Below, one piece after another: positions 42,824 to 51,279 of a stretch of 61,920 nucleotides of DNA (its first letter is position 1; every line of letters begins with the position of its first letter). This DNA is from Ohtaekwangia sp966211525 (GTDB taxonomy: Bacteria; Bacteroidota; Bacteroidia; Cytophagales; Cyclobacteriaceae), in assembly GCA_966211525.1 (NCBI GenBank), contig CBIHOZ010000023.1:1-61920 (forward strand), in the 5' to 3' direction. A program made the position numbers and the translations under genes. Under the pieces are notes generated by a model, which did no database searches, was not told where the DNA came from, and saw only the letters and a list, made by a program, of their open reading frames with translations.

Positions 42824-42846
42824 TAAATGCAACAACATTGCATTTA
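42824..42846 (-). promoter_or_regulatory. 23-bp palindrome, candidate Fur/Zur-family operator
   Basis: TAAATGCAA (42824-42832), a 5-base centre, then TTGCATTTA (42838-42846), with perfect 9-bp arms. It ends 40 bases before the His/Cys-rich gene ATG. Total length and outer arms (TAAAT...ATTTA) equal those of the known Gram-positive Zur box; the inner bases differ. Confidence 0.55.
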
Positions 42847-42870
42847 TCAGTACAGGCTTTTTTCGAACGG

Positions 42871-42911
42871 CAAAAAAGAGAAAGGCGCAGATCAGTGATT
42901 GATCCACGCCT
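42871..42911 (-). terminator. Terminator of the RND efflux operon
   Basis: AGGCGCAGATCA (42883-42894) pairs at 10 of 12 positions with TGATCCACGCCT (42900-42911). On the minus strand it is followed by TTTCTCTTTTTT. It lies 49 bases after the TolC-family gene stop. Confidence 0.65.
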
Positions 42912-42928
42912 CCTCAACTATCCAGTAC

Positions 42929-42949
42929 AATATACTTATGAAGTATATT
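42929..42949 (-). repeat. AT-rich hairpin after the TolC-family gene
   Basis: AATATACTT and AAGTATATT are perfect 9-bp arms around ATG, 11 bases after the stop. It has no T-run and may protect the transcript 3' end ahead of the terminator at 42871-42911. Confidence 0.4.
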
Positions 42950-42959
42950 ACTCTTTACA

Positions 42960-44396
42960 TTACTTCCATCCGCCTCCCAATGCACGGTAAATATTTACCA
43001 TGGCATTCATCTGCTGCATTTTGGTCTCCACCAACTCAAATCTTGATTCCAGTGCATCGCGCTGCGTGAGCAACACTTCCATATAGTCTGCACGGGCTGA
43101 CTTGAACAGATTGTTTGAGATTGTTACGGACTGGGTAAGTGCCTGTACCTGTTCTGATTTCAGGCTATAACTTTTTTCCAGGTTGCTGATCTTCGATACC
43201 TGGTTTGTAACTTCGATGTATGCATTTAAAATGGTGCGCTCGTAATCGTAAACCGCTTGTATCTGTCGCGCATTCGCATTGAAGTACATTGCTTTTATCG
43301 CGTTCCGGTTTATCAGCGGTGCTGTTAAATCTCCGGCTATTGAATATATCAGTGACTCCGGTGTTTTGATCAGGTACGATGGATTAAACGCCTGATACCC
43401 TACGCCCGCTGTTATACCCAGTGACGGATAGAAATTAGCCTTCGTTGCTTTCACATCAAGCTTGGCAGCTGCGAGGTTAAGCTCCGCCTGCTTTACATCC
43501 GGGCGATTCTCCAGCAACTGCGAAGGTATACCTGCATATATAGTAGTCGGCACCAGGCTGTCGAAGTTCTGAGAATTGCGGGCAACAGGCTGCGGGAATC
43601 TACCCACCAGGAAGTTGATTCGGTTCTCGGTCTCAACAATCTTCTGTTGTATACTATATTGAAGACTCTTCGTGCTGAGTACCTGTGCTTCAAACCTGCG
43701 CACAGCCAACTCGGTAACACGTGTAGCTTCCTTCTGCATCTTTACTATTTCAAGTGCATTCGTCTGGATATCTATATTTGTTTTGATGATCTCCAGCTGA
43801 TTATCGAGTGCCAGTAATTCATAGTATGAATTGGCGATCTCAGCAATCAGGTTTGTCACCATGAAATTTTTACCCTCCACAGAAGCGAGGTATCTACTCA
43901 CGGAGGCTTTCTTCGCGTTGTGCAGTTTATTCCAGATATCCACTTCCCAATGCGCAACAGCTCCGAGTAAATAATCAGGCAGCGGATCGGGTGTAGCCTT
44001 TCCGGGTTTGATATCCGTTGTCGCTTCACTCGCTCCTATATTGGTATATCTGCCGACCTTGTCCACACCGGCACCTGCGCGTAAACCGACAAAGGGTAAA
44101 TATTCTCCTTTGCGGGCTCTCACTTCGTTGCGGGCTATCTCAATCTCCATCATGGTGATGTTCAACTCCTGGTTGTTCTTCAGGGCTGTATCTATCAGCA
44201 CATTGAGATACGGATCGGTAAAGAATTGCTTCCACTGTACTGCAGCAGTATTGGCGGTGTCCTGCGAGCTGGTATAGCCCGCAGGAACATTTTTATTTTC
44301 TTTTCTCTGAACCAAAGACGATGGCACGCTGCACGCGGTATATACCAGGGACAGACCAACGATCCCTATATATATAATTATTTTCTTCTTAAGCAT
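42960..44396 (-). CDS. TolC-family outer-membrane efflux lipoprotein (NodT/OprM type)
   Basis: 478 residues from ATG 44396, with a lipobox VYTAC and Cys near residue 22. Two internally repeated OEP domains form the coiled hairpins and barrel: DTALKNNQELNITMMEIEIARNEVRA in the first half and NRPDVKQAELNLAAAKLDVKATKANFYPSLGITAGVGY in the second. It overlaps the RND gene stop by 8 bases, so the two are coupled. It provides the outer-membrane exit duct of the tripartite pump encoded by this operon. Confidence 0.93.
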   Translation of the reverse strand: MLKKKIIIYIGIVGLSLVYTACSVPSSLVQRKENKNVPAGYTSSQDTANTAAVQWKQFFTDPYLNVLIDTALKNNQELNITMMEIEIARNEVRARKGEYLPFVGLRAGAGVDKVGRYTNIGASEATTDIKPGKATPDPLPDYLLGAVAHWEVDIWNKLHNAKKASVSRYLASVEGKNFMVTNLIAEIANSYYELLALDNQLEIIKTNIDIQTNALEIVKMQKEATRVTELAVRRFEAQVLSTKSLQYSIQQKIVETENRINFLVGRFPQPVARNSQNFDSLVPTTIYAGIPSQLLENRPDVKQAELNLAAAKLDVKATKANFYPSLGITAGVGYQAFNPSYLIKTPESLIYSIAGDLTAPLINRNAIKAMYFNANARQIQAVYDYERTILNAYIEVTNQVSKISNLEKSYSLKSEQVQALTQSVTISNNLFKSARADYMEVLLTQRDALESRFELVETKMQQMNAMVNIYRALGGGWK

Positions 44397-47300
44397 GGTG
44401 TACATTTTCCTCGGTTAATGGTTTGTCGTGTTCATCTTTAATAAGCTGTCGACCTTCTGCAAGCTTACCGAATATATAGTATAGTCCCGGCACGATAATT
44501 ACTCCGAACACTGTTCCAAAGAGCATACCTCCCAGCGCAGAGCCACCGATGGTACGGTTACCAATAGCACCCGGACCTGTTGCAAGCACCAATGGGATCA
44601 ACCCGGCAATGAATGCAAATGAAGTCATCAATATAGGACGGAAACGTACCTTCGCTCCTTCTATCGCAGCCTCGAGTACGGTGAAACCTTCACGATGTTT
44701 CTGAACGGCAAACTCCACAATCAACACGGCATTTTTACCCAGCAAACCTACAAGCATCACAAGTCCTACCTGCGCATATATATCGTTGGCCAATCCCATG
44801 AACTTGAGCAACAGGAACGACCCGAAGACCCCGCACGGCAACGAACAGATTACGGCCAGCGGCAGCAGGAAGCTTTCGTATTGCGCAGCGAGTACAAAGT
44901 ATACGAAGATCAATACTACAAGGAATATATAGAGTGCTTCGTTACCCCGCATTACCTCGTCTTTCGAAAGACCTCCCCAATCTATATCATATCCTCTCGG
45001 TAATGTTTTCTTGGCAACTTCCTGTACGGCTTTGATCGCTTCACCACTACTATATCCTTTTGCTGCACCACCGCGAATCGCGGCTGTAGTATACATGTTA
45101 TAGCGGTTGATTTCGTTCGCGCCCTGCGACTTCTTAATCTTCATGAAGGATGAGAACGGAACCATCTCACCGTGATCATTCTTTACCCACATGTTCAATA
45201 CATCTTCCGGTAACTTTCTGTATTCCGGAGACGCCTGCACAAACACTTTGAAGAAACGCTGGTACTTGATGAAACCAAGCTCATATGTACTTCCGATCAT
45301 GATGGACAATGTATTCATTGCATTACCGATCGAAACTCCTTTCTGCATGGCTAATTCGTTGTCGATCTCCAGTTCATACTGCGGATAGTTCGCACTGAAG
45401 AACGTGAACAGACCCGTGATCTCCTTGCGTTTTTTCAATTCGCTCATGAACTCGTTGTTCACTTTTTCGAGCGCTTTGTAATCACCTGTGTTTGTCTTAT
45501 CCAAAAGTTGCAGCGAGAAACCACCTGCAGCACCGTATCCTGGTACAGCCGGAGGATCAAAGAATTCGATCGTTGCGCCTGGTATAGCTTTCGCTTTTTC
45601 TTCGAGCTCGATAATGATATCCGTTACGGTTTGATCACGCTCTGACCATGGCTTCAGGTTGATAAGACAGGTACCCGCGTTCGATCCGCGTCCTTCTGTT
45701 AACACTTCGTATCCGGCCAGTGCAGAAACAGATTGTATACCATCCACTTCTTCTGCTATCGCTTGTAGTTTACGTGCAATATCATTCGTTCTTTCTAGCG
45801 TAGAGCCGGGAGGTGTCTGAATGATTGCATAGATCATTCCCTGATCTTCACTCGGTATAAATCCGGAAGGCAAAATCTTTGTTATTCCAAATATACCGGC
45901 ACAAAACAACAGTAATACACCGAATGTAACTACTCTCCTGTTTACAATCAGCTTGAGCAACCCGACATATCTGCCGGTGAGTTTTTCAAAACCATTGTTA
46001 AAGCTGTCGAGACCTCTGTTGATTATATTTTTCTTTCGCGGCTGTCCGTGTGTATTCTTCAGGATCATCGCGCAGAGAACCGGAGTAAGGGTAAGCGCTA
46101 CAACACCCGAGATAACGATAGACGTTGCCATCGTAATAGAGAACTGTCTGTAAAATATACCTACAGGTCCTGTCATGAATGCTACAGGAACAAACACAGC
46201 AGTCATCAACAATGTAATCGCGATAACGGCACCACTGATCTCACCCAATACTTTCTTCACAGCGTTGTACGGTGACAGATGTTCTTCGGCCATCTTTGCG
46301 TGCACCGCTTCCACCACCACAATCGCATCATCGACCACGATACCAATCGCCAACACGAGCGCGAACAACGTGATCATGTTGATCGTTAATCCGAAGAGCT
46401 GCATGAACATGAAGGCACCTATCAATGATACCGGCACAGCGAGTGTTGGGATCAATGTTGAACGCCAGTCGCCCAGGAACACGAACACCACAAGCGCCAC
46501 AAGTATAAAGGCATCTCGCAAGGTATGGATAACGTTCTCTGTAGAAGCATCGAGGAAGTTGGAAACGTCATAACTGATCTGGTAATCCATACCCGGAGGG
46601 AATGAACTTGCCTTGAGTTCGTCCAGCTTGTCCTTTACACTTTTAATTACATCACTCGCGTTACTACCATACGTCTGCTTCAATACGATCGCAGCAGAAG
46701 GATACTTATCGAGGTTAGAGTATATATCATAGTACTCACTTCCCAACTCAACATTGGCTACATCTTTCAGGCGAAGGATCTCACCGTTCGCATTCGCTTT
46801 GATAATTACATTTTTATACTGCTCCGGATCATTGAATCGACCCGCATAAGACAATACATATTCAAGTGCTTCGGCACGTTTACCGTCACTTCGACCAATA
46901 CGTCCCGGAGAACCAATCACACTCTGATCGCCCAGCGCTTCCATGATTTCATCTGCTGAAATATTATAGGCGCGCATGCGATCCGGCTTCAGCCATACAC
47001 GCATCGCGTACTGACGGCTACCCAATATACTTGCCTGTCCTATACCGTTGATACGCTGCAACTCCGGCAACATATTAACACCGGCAAAGTTGAACAGGAA
47101 CTTCATATCGGCCTTCGAATCTTTACTATACAAGTTGACATACATCAACATGTTCGGCACAATGCGGTTTACAATTACCCCTTCACGTTGTACCAGTATA
47201 GGCAATCGGTTCAACACCTGGGCTATACGTGTATTCACGTTCACCACGGCCTGGTCGGGATTCGTACCGAGGTTAAATACAATCTGTATATTCGCTTCAC

Positions 47301-47556
47301 CCGCACTGGTAGCATCGGATGTCATATACTTCATACCCGGCACACCGTTCACCGCCTGCTCCAGCGGTATAAGAACTGACTCCGTTAATACTTTCGCACT
47401 TGCACCGGGATAAGATGCCCGCACAATTACCATGGGAGGTGATATCTCCGGGAACTGCGATATAGGCAAGGTGTTAATGGCCAGCACACCCATGAAGATG
47501 ATAACAAGCGATATCACAATGGCGAATACCGGCCTATGTATAAATTCCTTAAACAT
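44389..47556 (-). CDS. RND efflux transporter, inner-membrane AcrB/MexB-type (HAE1) subunit
   Basis: 1055 residues with the full HAE1 plan: helix 1 (FAIVISLVIIFMGVLAINTLPISQFPEISPP), a large periplasmic porter/docking domain, helices 2-6, a second periplasmic domain and helices 8-12. The proton-relay Asp pair is present in IGIVVDDAIVVVEAVH of helix 4. This pattern, rather than the CzcA pattern, indicates hydrophobic/amphiphilic drug efflux, although the neighbourhood is metal-flavoured. The porter motif SQFPEI, the GSQ-type loop LLDKTNTGDY and the length all agree with an intact pump. Confidence 0.95.
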   Translation of the reverse strand: MFKEFIHRPVFAIVISLVIIFMGVLAINTLPISQFPEISPPMVIVRASYPGASAKVLTESVLIPLEQAVNGVPGMKYMTSDATSAGEANIQIVFNLGTNPDQAVVNVNTRIAQVLNRLPILVQREGVIVNRIVPNMLMYVNLYSKDSKADMKFLFNFAGVNMLPELQRINGIGQASILGSRQYAMRVWLKPDRMRAYNISADEIMEALGDQSVIGSPGRIGRSDGKRAEALEYVLSYAGRFNDPEQYKNVIIKANANGEILRLKDVANVELGSEYYDIYSNLDKYPSAAIVLKQTYGSNASDVIKSVKDKLDELKASSFPPGMDYQISYDVSNFLDASTENVIHTLRDAFILVALVVFVFLGDWRSTLIPTLAVPVSLIGAFMFMQLFGLTINMITLFALVLAIGIVVDDAIVVVEAVHAKMAEEHLSPYNAVKKVLGEISGAVIAITLLMTAVFVPVAFMTGPVGIFYRQFSITMATSIVISGVVALTLTPVLCAMILKNTHGQPRKKNIINRGLDSFNNGFEKLTGRYVGLLKLIVNRRVVTFGVLLLFCAGIFGITKILPSGFIPSEDQGMIYAIIQTPPGSTLERTNDIARKLQAIAEEVDGIQSVSALAGYEVLTEGRGSNAGTCLINLKPWSERDQTVTDIIIELEEKAKAIPGATIEFFDPPAVPGYGAAGGFSLQLLDKTNTGDYKALEKVNNEFMSELKKRKEITGLFTFFSANYPQYELEIDNELAMQKGVSIGNAMNTLSIMIGSTYELGFIKYQRFFKVFVQASPEYRKLPEDVLNMWVKNDHGEMVPFSSFMKIKKSQGANEINRYNMYTTAAIRGGAAKGYSSGEAIKAVQEVAKKTLPRGYDIDWGGLSKDEVMRGNEALYIFLVVLIFVYFVLAAQYESFLLPLAVICSLPCGVFGSFLLLKFMGLANDIYAQVGLVMLVGLLGKNAVLIVEFAVQKHREGFTVLEAAIEGAKVRFRPILMTSFAFIAGLIPLVLATGPGAIGNRTIGGSALGGMLFGTVFGVIIVPGLYYIFGKLAEGRQLIKDEHDKPLTEENVHHA

Positions 47557-47585
47557 TTTTTCTCTTTTTTAGGATGTGTCTTACA

Positions 47586-48668
47586 TTACTCGGTATATAC
47601 TTTCAGATGAGAGATCACGCTCTTGGGTTCCTGGTACTCGAATGCGATCTTATCGTTATCCTTCACCTTTCTCAATCCTTCCAGGAGTATCTTTTCATCG
47701 GCCTTCAACCCATCTTTCAATATATATATATCGGGCATCTCTGCAGCAATGGCAATTTCACGCTGCTTCACCACGTTGTCTTTATCAATCACAAATACAT
47801 ACTTCTTCTCCAGAATTTCGAACGTTGCTTTCTGTGGAATGATGATGGCATTCTTGAGCGGCACCGCCATGAGTATATTTCCGGTTTCACCATGTCGTAA
47901 CAAACCTTCCGGGTTCGGGAACGTAGCACGGAACGCTATATTTCCAGTCTCATTGTTAAAGTCTGCTTCGATGGTTTCAACGACACCGGTATATTTGAAT
48001 TTCTGCAGGTTCGCCATGATCAGGTTTACTTTCATCAGGCTGTCCTTTTTTGTTTTGGATTTGTAATCCAGGTATTCTGCTTCGGGCACATTGAAGTATA
48101 CCCACATCTTGCTGTTATCTGATAAGGTGGTAAGCAGATCGCCTTCATCCACAAGACTTCCCAATCGTACCTGGAAGTGGTCCATGATACCATTGAAAGG
48201 TGCTCTTATTTCGGTGAAGCCTAAATGTACTTGCGCTAAGGCTAACTCAGCTTTCGCCTTGTCAAATTTAGCTTTCGCCAATGCCAGCTCATTCTTGGAT
48301 ACTATATTACTATCGGCAAGAGCCTTCGTATTTTTGTATTCAATCTCGGCAAAATTAGCCTCGGCCTGTGCCTTCTGCAGCTCTGCTTTATATAGCATCG
48401 GCATGATTTGGAACATCAGTTGTCCTTTTTTCAGAGACTGTCCTTCATCAACAAAAATCTTTTCCAGGTAGCCTCGTTCCAAAGCTCTCAGTTCGATGTG
48501 GCTGATGGATCGAATCTGACATACATATTCTTTTGTGACCAGGGTGTCCTTCAGGAGCGGACTGGTAACATAGAATTTTGTCTCCTCTTCCTTTTCTTCT
48601 TTTTTTGATTCGCAGCTTGTAGAGCACAACAGGGCACACAAGCTCAAAAGCACTAGCATTTGCTTCAT
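47586..48668 (-). CDS. RND periplasmic adaptor (membrane fusion protein), lipoprotein
   Basis: 360 residues from ATG 48668, with a lipobox CSTSC (Cys19). In order: a first beta-barrel/lipoyl half (HIELRALERGYLEKIFVDEGQSLKKGQLMFQI), an alpha-hairpin (about 90-155, rich in Ala, Glu and Lys), a second lipoyl half (EIRAPFNGIMDHFQVRLGSLVDEGDLL), a beta-barrel and a membrane-proximal domain with RHGETGNILMAVPLKNAIIIPQKA. It joins the RND pump to the TolC duct. First gene of the adaptor-pump-duct operon; 29 bases separate it from the pump gene. Confidence 0.95.
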   Translation of the reverse strand: MKQMLVLLSLCALLCSTSCESKKEEKEEETKFYVTSPLLKDTLVTKEYVCQIRSISHIELRALERGYLEKIFVDEGQSLKKGQLMFQIMPMLYKAELQKAQAEANFAEIEYKNTKALADSNIVSKNELALAKAKFDKAKAELALAQVHLGFTEIRAPFNGIMDHFQVRLGSLVDEGDLLTTLSDNSKMWVYFNVPEAEYLDYKSKTKKDSLMKVNLIMANLQKFKYTGVVETIEADFNNETGNIAFRATFPNPEGLLRHGETGNILMAVPLKNAIIIPQKATFEILEKKYVFVIDKDNVVKQREIAIAAEMPDIYILKDGLKADEKILLEGLRKVKDNDKIAFEYQEPKSVISHLKVYTE

Positions 48669-48801
48669 AGTAATTATTATTGTTTCTCGATAGTTTTTCG
48701 CTTGGAACTTCTGCGGCATGTAGTATAACTGAACATACCGATGCACCCATGTGATTTGCTTACCATGGAAGCACAGAAGTATAAAATCCGAAGTGGAAAT
48801 A

Positions 48802-48819
48802 CAGGTAATTAACTACCTG
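48802..48819. promoter_or_regulatory. Inverted repeat before the RND operon
   Basis: CAGGTA-ATTAAC-TACCTG: 6-bp perfect arms, 134-151 bases before the adaptor ATG and just after the stop of the upstream gene. It lacks a T-run, so an operator is as likely as a terminator. Confidence 0.4.
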
Positions 48820-48831
48820 CTGAAATGTGAA

Positions 48832-49260
48832 TCATATCCTGAAGACCAGGAATACGAGATACCGACAAGATTCGGTATAAGAAGAATTCGTGTTGAATGA
48901 TGAAACTTTGGTATTGCTACCGGATAAATATTCTGACGCGAGCGCGAGAAAGGCAGATGTAAAATAGTGGTGACTATCAAAATGTTTTTTGAAAGAACTC
49001 AGATCGTGTTCGTCTTCGCTCTCCTCCTCTTCTCTGATTTCAGTAACCTCTATTTTAAGTACTTCATGTTTTCTATCAGAAGGTATATTATAAAAAAGTG
49101 AAGCCAGCAGCGTTTCACTGTCAGGCATAACGTCTTCCGACTTTGCAGAAATCTCTGCGGAAGTATGACGAGCATCGTGACCAGCACGAACATCCAGTTG
49201 GGTAAATCCACTCAACAGGAACGTGTATAGCAGAAAAAATCTGGTAATAGACTGTCTCAT
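48832..49260 (-). CDS. Small secreted acidic/His protein of unknown function
   Basis: 142 residues with a signal peptide (about 1-26, RFFLLYTFLLSGFTQLDVRAG). The mature part has an acidic run, REEEESEDEHD, then a His-containing helix (FKKHFDSHHYFTSAFLALASEYLS) and a distinctive hydrophobic tail, SCRYLVFLVFRI. I do not recognise a named family, but small secreted proteins with this RYLVF-type ending lie near metal-efflux and RND genes in Bacteroidota as far as I recall. The His/acidic content could bind cations. It is on the same strand as, and 163 bases upstream of, the RND adaptor gene. Confidence 0.65.
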   Translation of the reverse strand: MRQSITRFFLLYTFLLSGFTQLDVRAGHDARHTSAEISAKSEDVMPDSETLLASLFYNIPSDRKHEVLKIEVTEIREEEESEDEHDLSSFKKHFDSHHYFTSAFLALASEYLSGSNTKVSSFNTNSSYTESCRYLVFLVFRI

Positions 49261-49669
49261 CGGGGCGCTAATGTATACAAAGATGATTTTACTGACAAAT
49301 ATCTAAACAGCTGATGTTGAATATAACGATTGCACACGCATGCTGCTCAACAGTATAAAGTATAAATCTTTTGCAATCGCGTTATCCCGGAGGAATATCG
49401 GATCAACACCACGTTGAATTATACGCGCTACGATTGATTGGAAAATGTATGGTAATGATTTCATTTTGGTAAACAGGCTTCACTAAGTATTTGCAGGTTT
49501 ACCCTTAGAGACATGAAACCCGGGCAGGTCACATTTATATTCAAAAAAAATACAACGCATGGGGTACTGTTTTTCATACACCATAAACACACTCACGGCA
49601 CTCACACGATTGCAGCGTTCATTTACGATGAAAAAAAAGAAAGCGGGAACATGCGCCCGCCTCTATTTT
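49261..49669. other. Intergenic region between the secreted-protein gene and the SRPBCC/NTF2 operon
   Basis: 409 bases. It contains the terminator at 49630-49660 and a GATATTTG near-match (one base off TAnnTTTG) around 49297-49304 on the minus strand that could serve the gene at 49260. Otherwise I see nothing. Confidence 0.4.
49630..49660 (-). terminator. Terminator of the SRPBCC-SRPBCC-NTF2 operon
   Basis: GCGGG (49643-49647) and CCCGC (49656-49660) form a GC-rich stem. On the minus strand it is followed by TTTCTTTTTTTT. It lies 10 bases after the NTF2-like gene stop. Confidence 0.7.
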
Positions 49670-50047
49670 TTAATAAAAAAATTGTTCGGATACGATTTTG
49701 CCGTCTCTCACTTCGTACATCATGAGCTCATGGATCTGTATCCTGCCCAAACCATCAACGGTAATGTCAACCTCCCGTCCTACAACAAAATGATTGGCAG
49801 TTACCAGTGGTTGCGTTGTGTGTCGTTTGTGGGCGGCAGTAATTCGCTTTACCCAGTCTTCACCTTTTTTACGAACGAGTGTCTTGCCTTCAGCATAGGT
49901 AAAATAGGGTGAGTGGGGCGGCTCAATGCTCTTCACATCATCAGCAAACAATTCATCCTGTATCTCAAACCATTTCTCCCGCTGTGCAAGCTCGCTGAAT
50001 CGTGCAGCAACTTGCTGCGTGGTAAGTGTTGTTTCGGTTGCTATCAT
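49670..50047 (-). CDS. SnoaL/NTF2-like protein
   Basis: 125 residues with the SnoaL-like cone fold pattern: a helix, VAARFSELAQREKWFEIQDELFADDVKSIEPP, then HFVVGREVDITVDGLGRIQIHELMMYEVRDGKIVSEQFFY, the typical terminal strands. Members act as small ligand pockets, isomerases or hydrolases, or have no known activity. No catalytic set can be named here. It is the third gene of an operon with two SRPBCC proteins, which have a similar ligand-pocket role. Confidence 0.85.
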   Translation of the reverse strand: MIATETTLTTQQVAARFSELAQREKWFEIQDELFADDVKSIEPPHSPYFTYAEGKTLVRKKGEDWVKRITAAHKRHTTQPLVTANHFVVGREVDITVDGLGRIQIHELMMYEVRDGKIVSEQFFY

Positions 50048-50091
50048 GATATATATATTTTGTGTAATTCTGTTGATCTATAGGCAAAATG

Positions 50092-50538
50092 TTACTTCCG
50101 TTTTTCAGGCGTTCCTTTGCCCGTTGTAATCAGGTTTAACAAACTTCCGCGTATATAGTGGCTCCACGCATTTGAGCAGTCGTGATAACAATCTACTGCA
50201 GGTACTAAACCAATGTGTGTAAACTGTATCTCCGTTTTATCATCGCCACTATATATTTCGAAACTGATTTTCGTATCAGTCCACTCCTCTTTGTCCGCTA
50301 CAAAATTCAGCCTGCTGTCAGTCACCAACCACACAACTTTTTTATCGGGAATAACCTCGATCAGTTTTTGTGTTGATACGTGTACATCATCAAACCGAAC
50401 CGTAAACTCATCGTTCAGCTTTTGTGAACTGCCCTCTATATTTTCCGTCCACCACTTGGACACACTGTTGATACTGTTGAATACCTGCTGTGCCGAAACA
50501 TTCACGGCCAGGCTAATGCTTAAACTGTTCTCTTTCAT
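50092..50538 (-). CDS. SRPBCC/AHSA1-like protein (second copy)
   Basis: 148 residues. The N-terminal VNVSAQQVFNSINSVSKWWTENIEGSS, the middle IEVIPDKKVVWLVTDSRLNF and the C-terminal FTHIGLVPAVDCYHDCSNAWSHYIRGSLLNLITTGKG fit the Bet v1-like AHSA1 fold, a hydrophobic ligand cavity. It aligns along its full length with the upstream gene product, sharing the WW-x-E-IEG and CYxxCxxAWxxYI patterns. Its ATG overlaps the upstream stop (ATGA), which marks a tandem duplication in one operon. Confidence 0.88.
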   Translation of the reverse strand: MKENSLSISLAVNVSAQQVFNSINSVSKWWTENIEGSSQKLNDEFTVRFDDVHVSTQKLIEVIPDKKVVWLVTDSRLNFVADKEEWTDTKISFEIYSGDDKTEIQFTHIGLVPAVDCYHDCSNAWSHYIRGSLLNLITTGKGTPEKRK

Positions 50539-51050
50539 TTTGTGTTGGATTGCAGATTTCCATTGTCAGTATACCCATCGATCAATTGCTGATTAAAGCC
50601 GCCTTCCTTCGGATTCGGTTGACCTTTCCCGGTAACAATCAGGTCGTGCAAACTGGTGTGTATATAATTCGTCCACGCATCCTGGCAGATATCGTAGCAT
50701 TCATATTCAGGAACAAGTCCTGCATGCGTAAAGCGGAGTTGGGTTTGATTATCCTTTTGTGAGATTTCAAAAATGATCTTCGTTCCTTTCCATTCACGTT
50801 TGTCCTCTGTGAAATTGAAATAGTTATCCTCTACGAGCCACACTACTTTTTTATCCGGAACAAATTCGATCAGTTTCATTTTCGCGCGATGCACATCCTG
50901 ATAGTGATAATTAAACTCTGCGTGAAGTTTATCGGTATTACCTTCAATTTCTTCAGACCACCATCCGCGAACATTATTGATAGCATTGAATACTTCTTCC
51001 GGAGTCTGATCTACCAGGAGAGTTGTTGTAAAATCTTTTGCAGTAGCCAT
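50535..51050 (-). CDS. SRPBCC/AHSA1-like protein (first copy)
   Basis: 171 residues from ATG 51050; an upstream ATG at 51179 would add 43 unrelated residues through the promoter. It has the AHSA1-type opening TLLVDQTPEEVFNAINNVRGWWSEEIEG, VPDKKVVWLVEDNYFNF, and the closing FTHAGLVPEYECYDICQDAWTNYIHTSLHDLIVTGKG. The two Cys in the CYDIC motif are conserved in the paralogue. A bound hydrophobic ligand is probable but unknown. It is divergent from a GlxA-type regulator. Confidence 0.88.
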   Translation of the reverse strand: MATAKDFTTTLLVDQTPEEVFNAINNVRGWWSEEIEGNTDKLHAEFNYHYQDVHRAKMKLIEFVPDKKVVWLVEDNYFNFTEDKREWKGTKIIFEISQKDNQTQLRFTHAGLVPEYECYDICQDAWTNYIHTSLHDLIVTGKGQPNPKEGGFNQQLIDGYTDNGNLQSNTK

Positions 51051-51173
51051 AGTTGTATCGTTTTGTTTGGGTATATTTTTTTGAACAAGTGTATTGTATG
51101 AAGCCAAACCGGAAGCCAATGAAAAATAGAGTGCTGCCTTCACATCGGTTCGTTTTGGTTTGGCGATTCCGTG

Positions 51174-51190
51174 AGACAAATGTATTGTCT
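51174..51190 (-). promoter_or_regulatory. Promoter element overlapped by an inverted repeat, SRPBCC operon
   Basis: The minus strand reads TACATTTG (51184-51177), an exact -7 element. AGACAA (51174-51179) and TTGTCT (51185-51190) flank it as a 6-5-6 inverted repeat. Binding there would block transcription. The leader is about 120 bases. Confidence 0.5.
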
Positions 51191-51279
51191 GACATGGATC
51201 GACTCAGGGTGTAGAATAGACTTTATAGTGGGTTGATTTGGACAAAATAATCACGCATCTTTATCTAAACGTTTACCCA

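Noticed and set aside
44389..47556. CzcA/CusA-type heavy-metal RND pump
   Set aside because: The proton-relay segment (VVDDAIVVVEA), the length and the porter motifs match HAE1 drug pumps, not the HME metal group.
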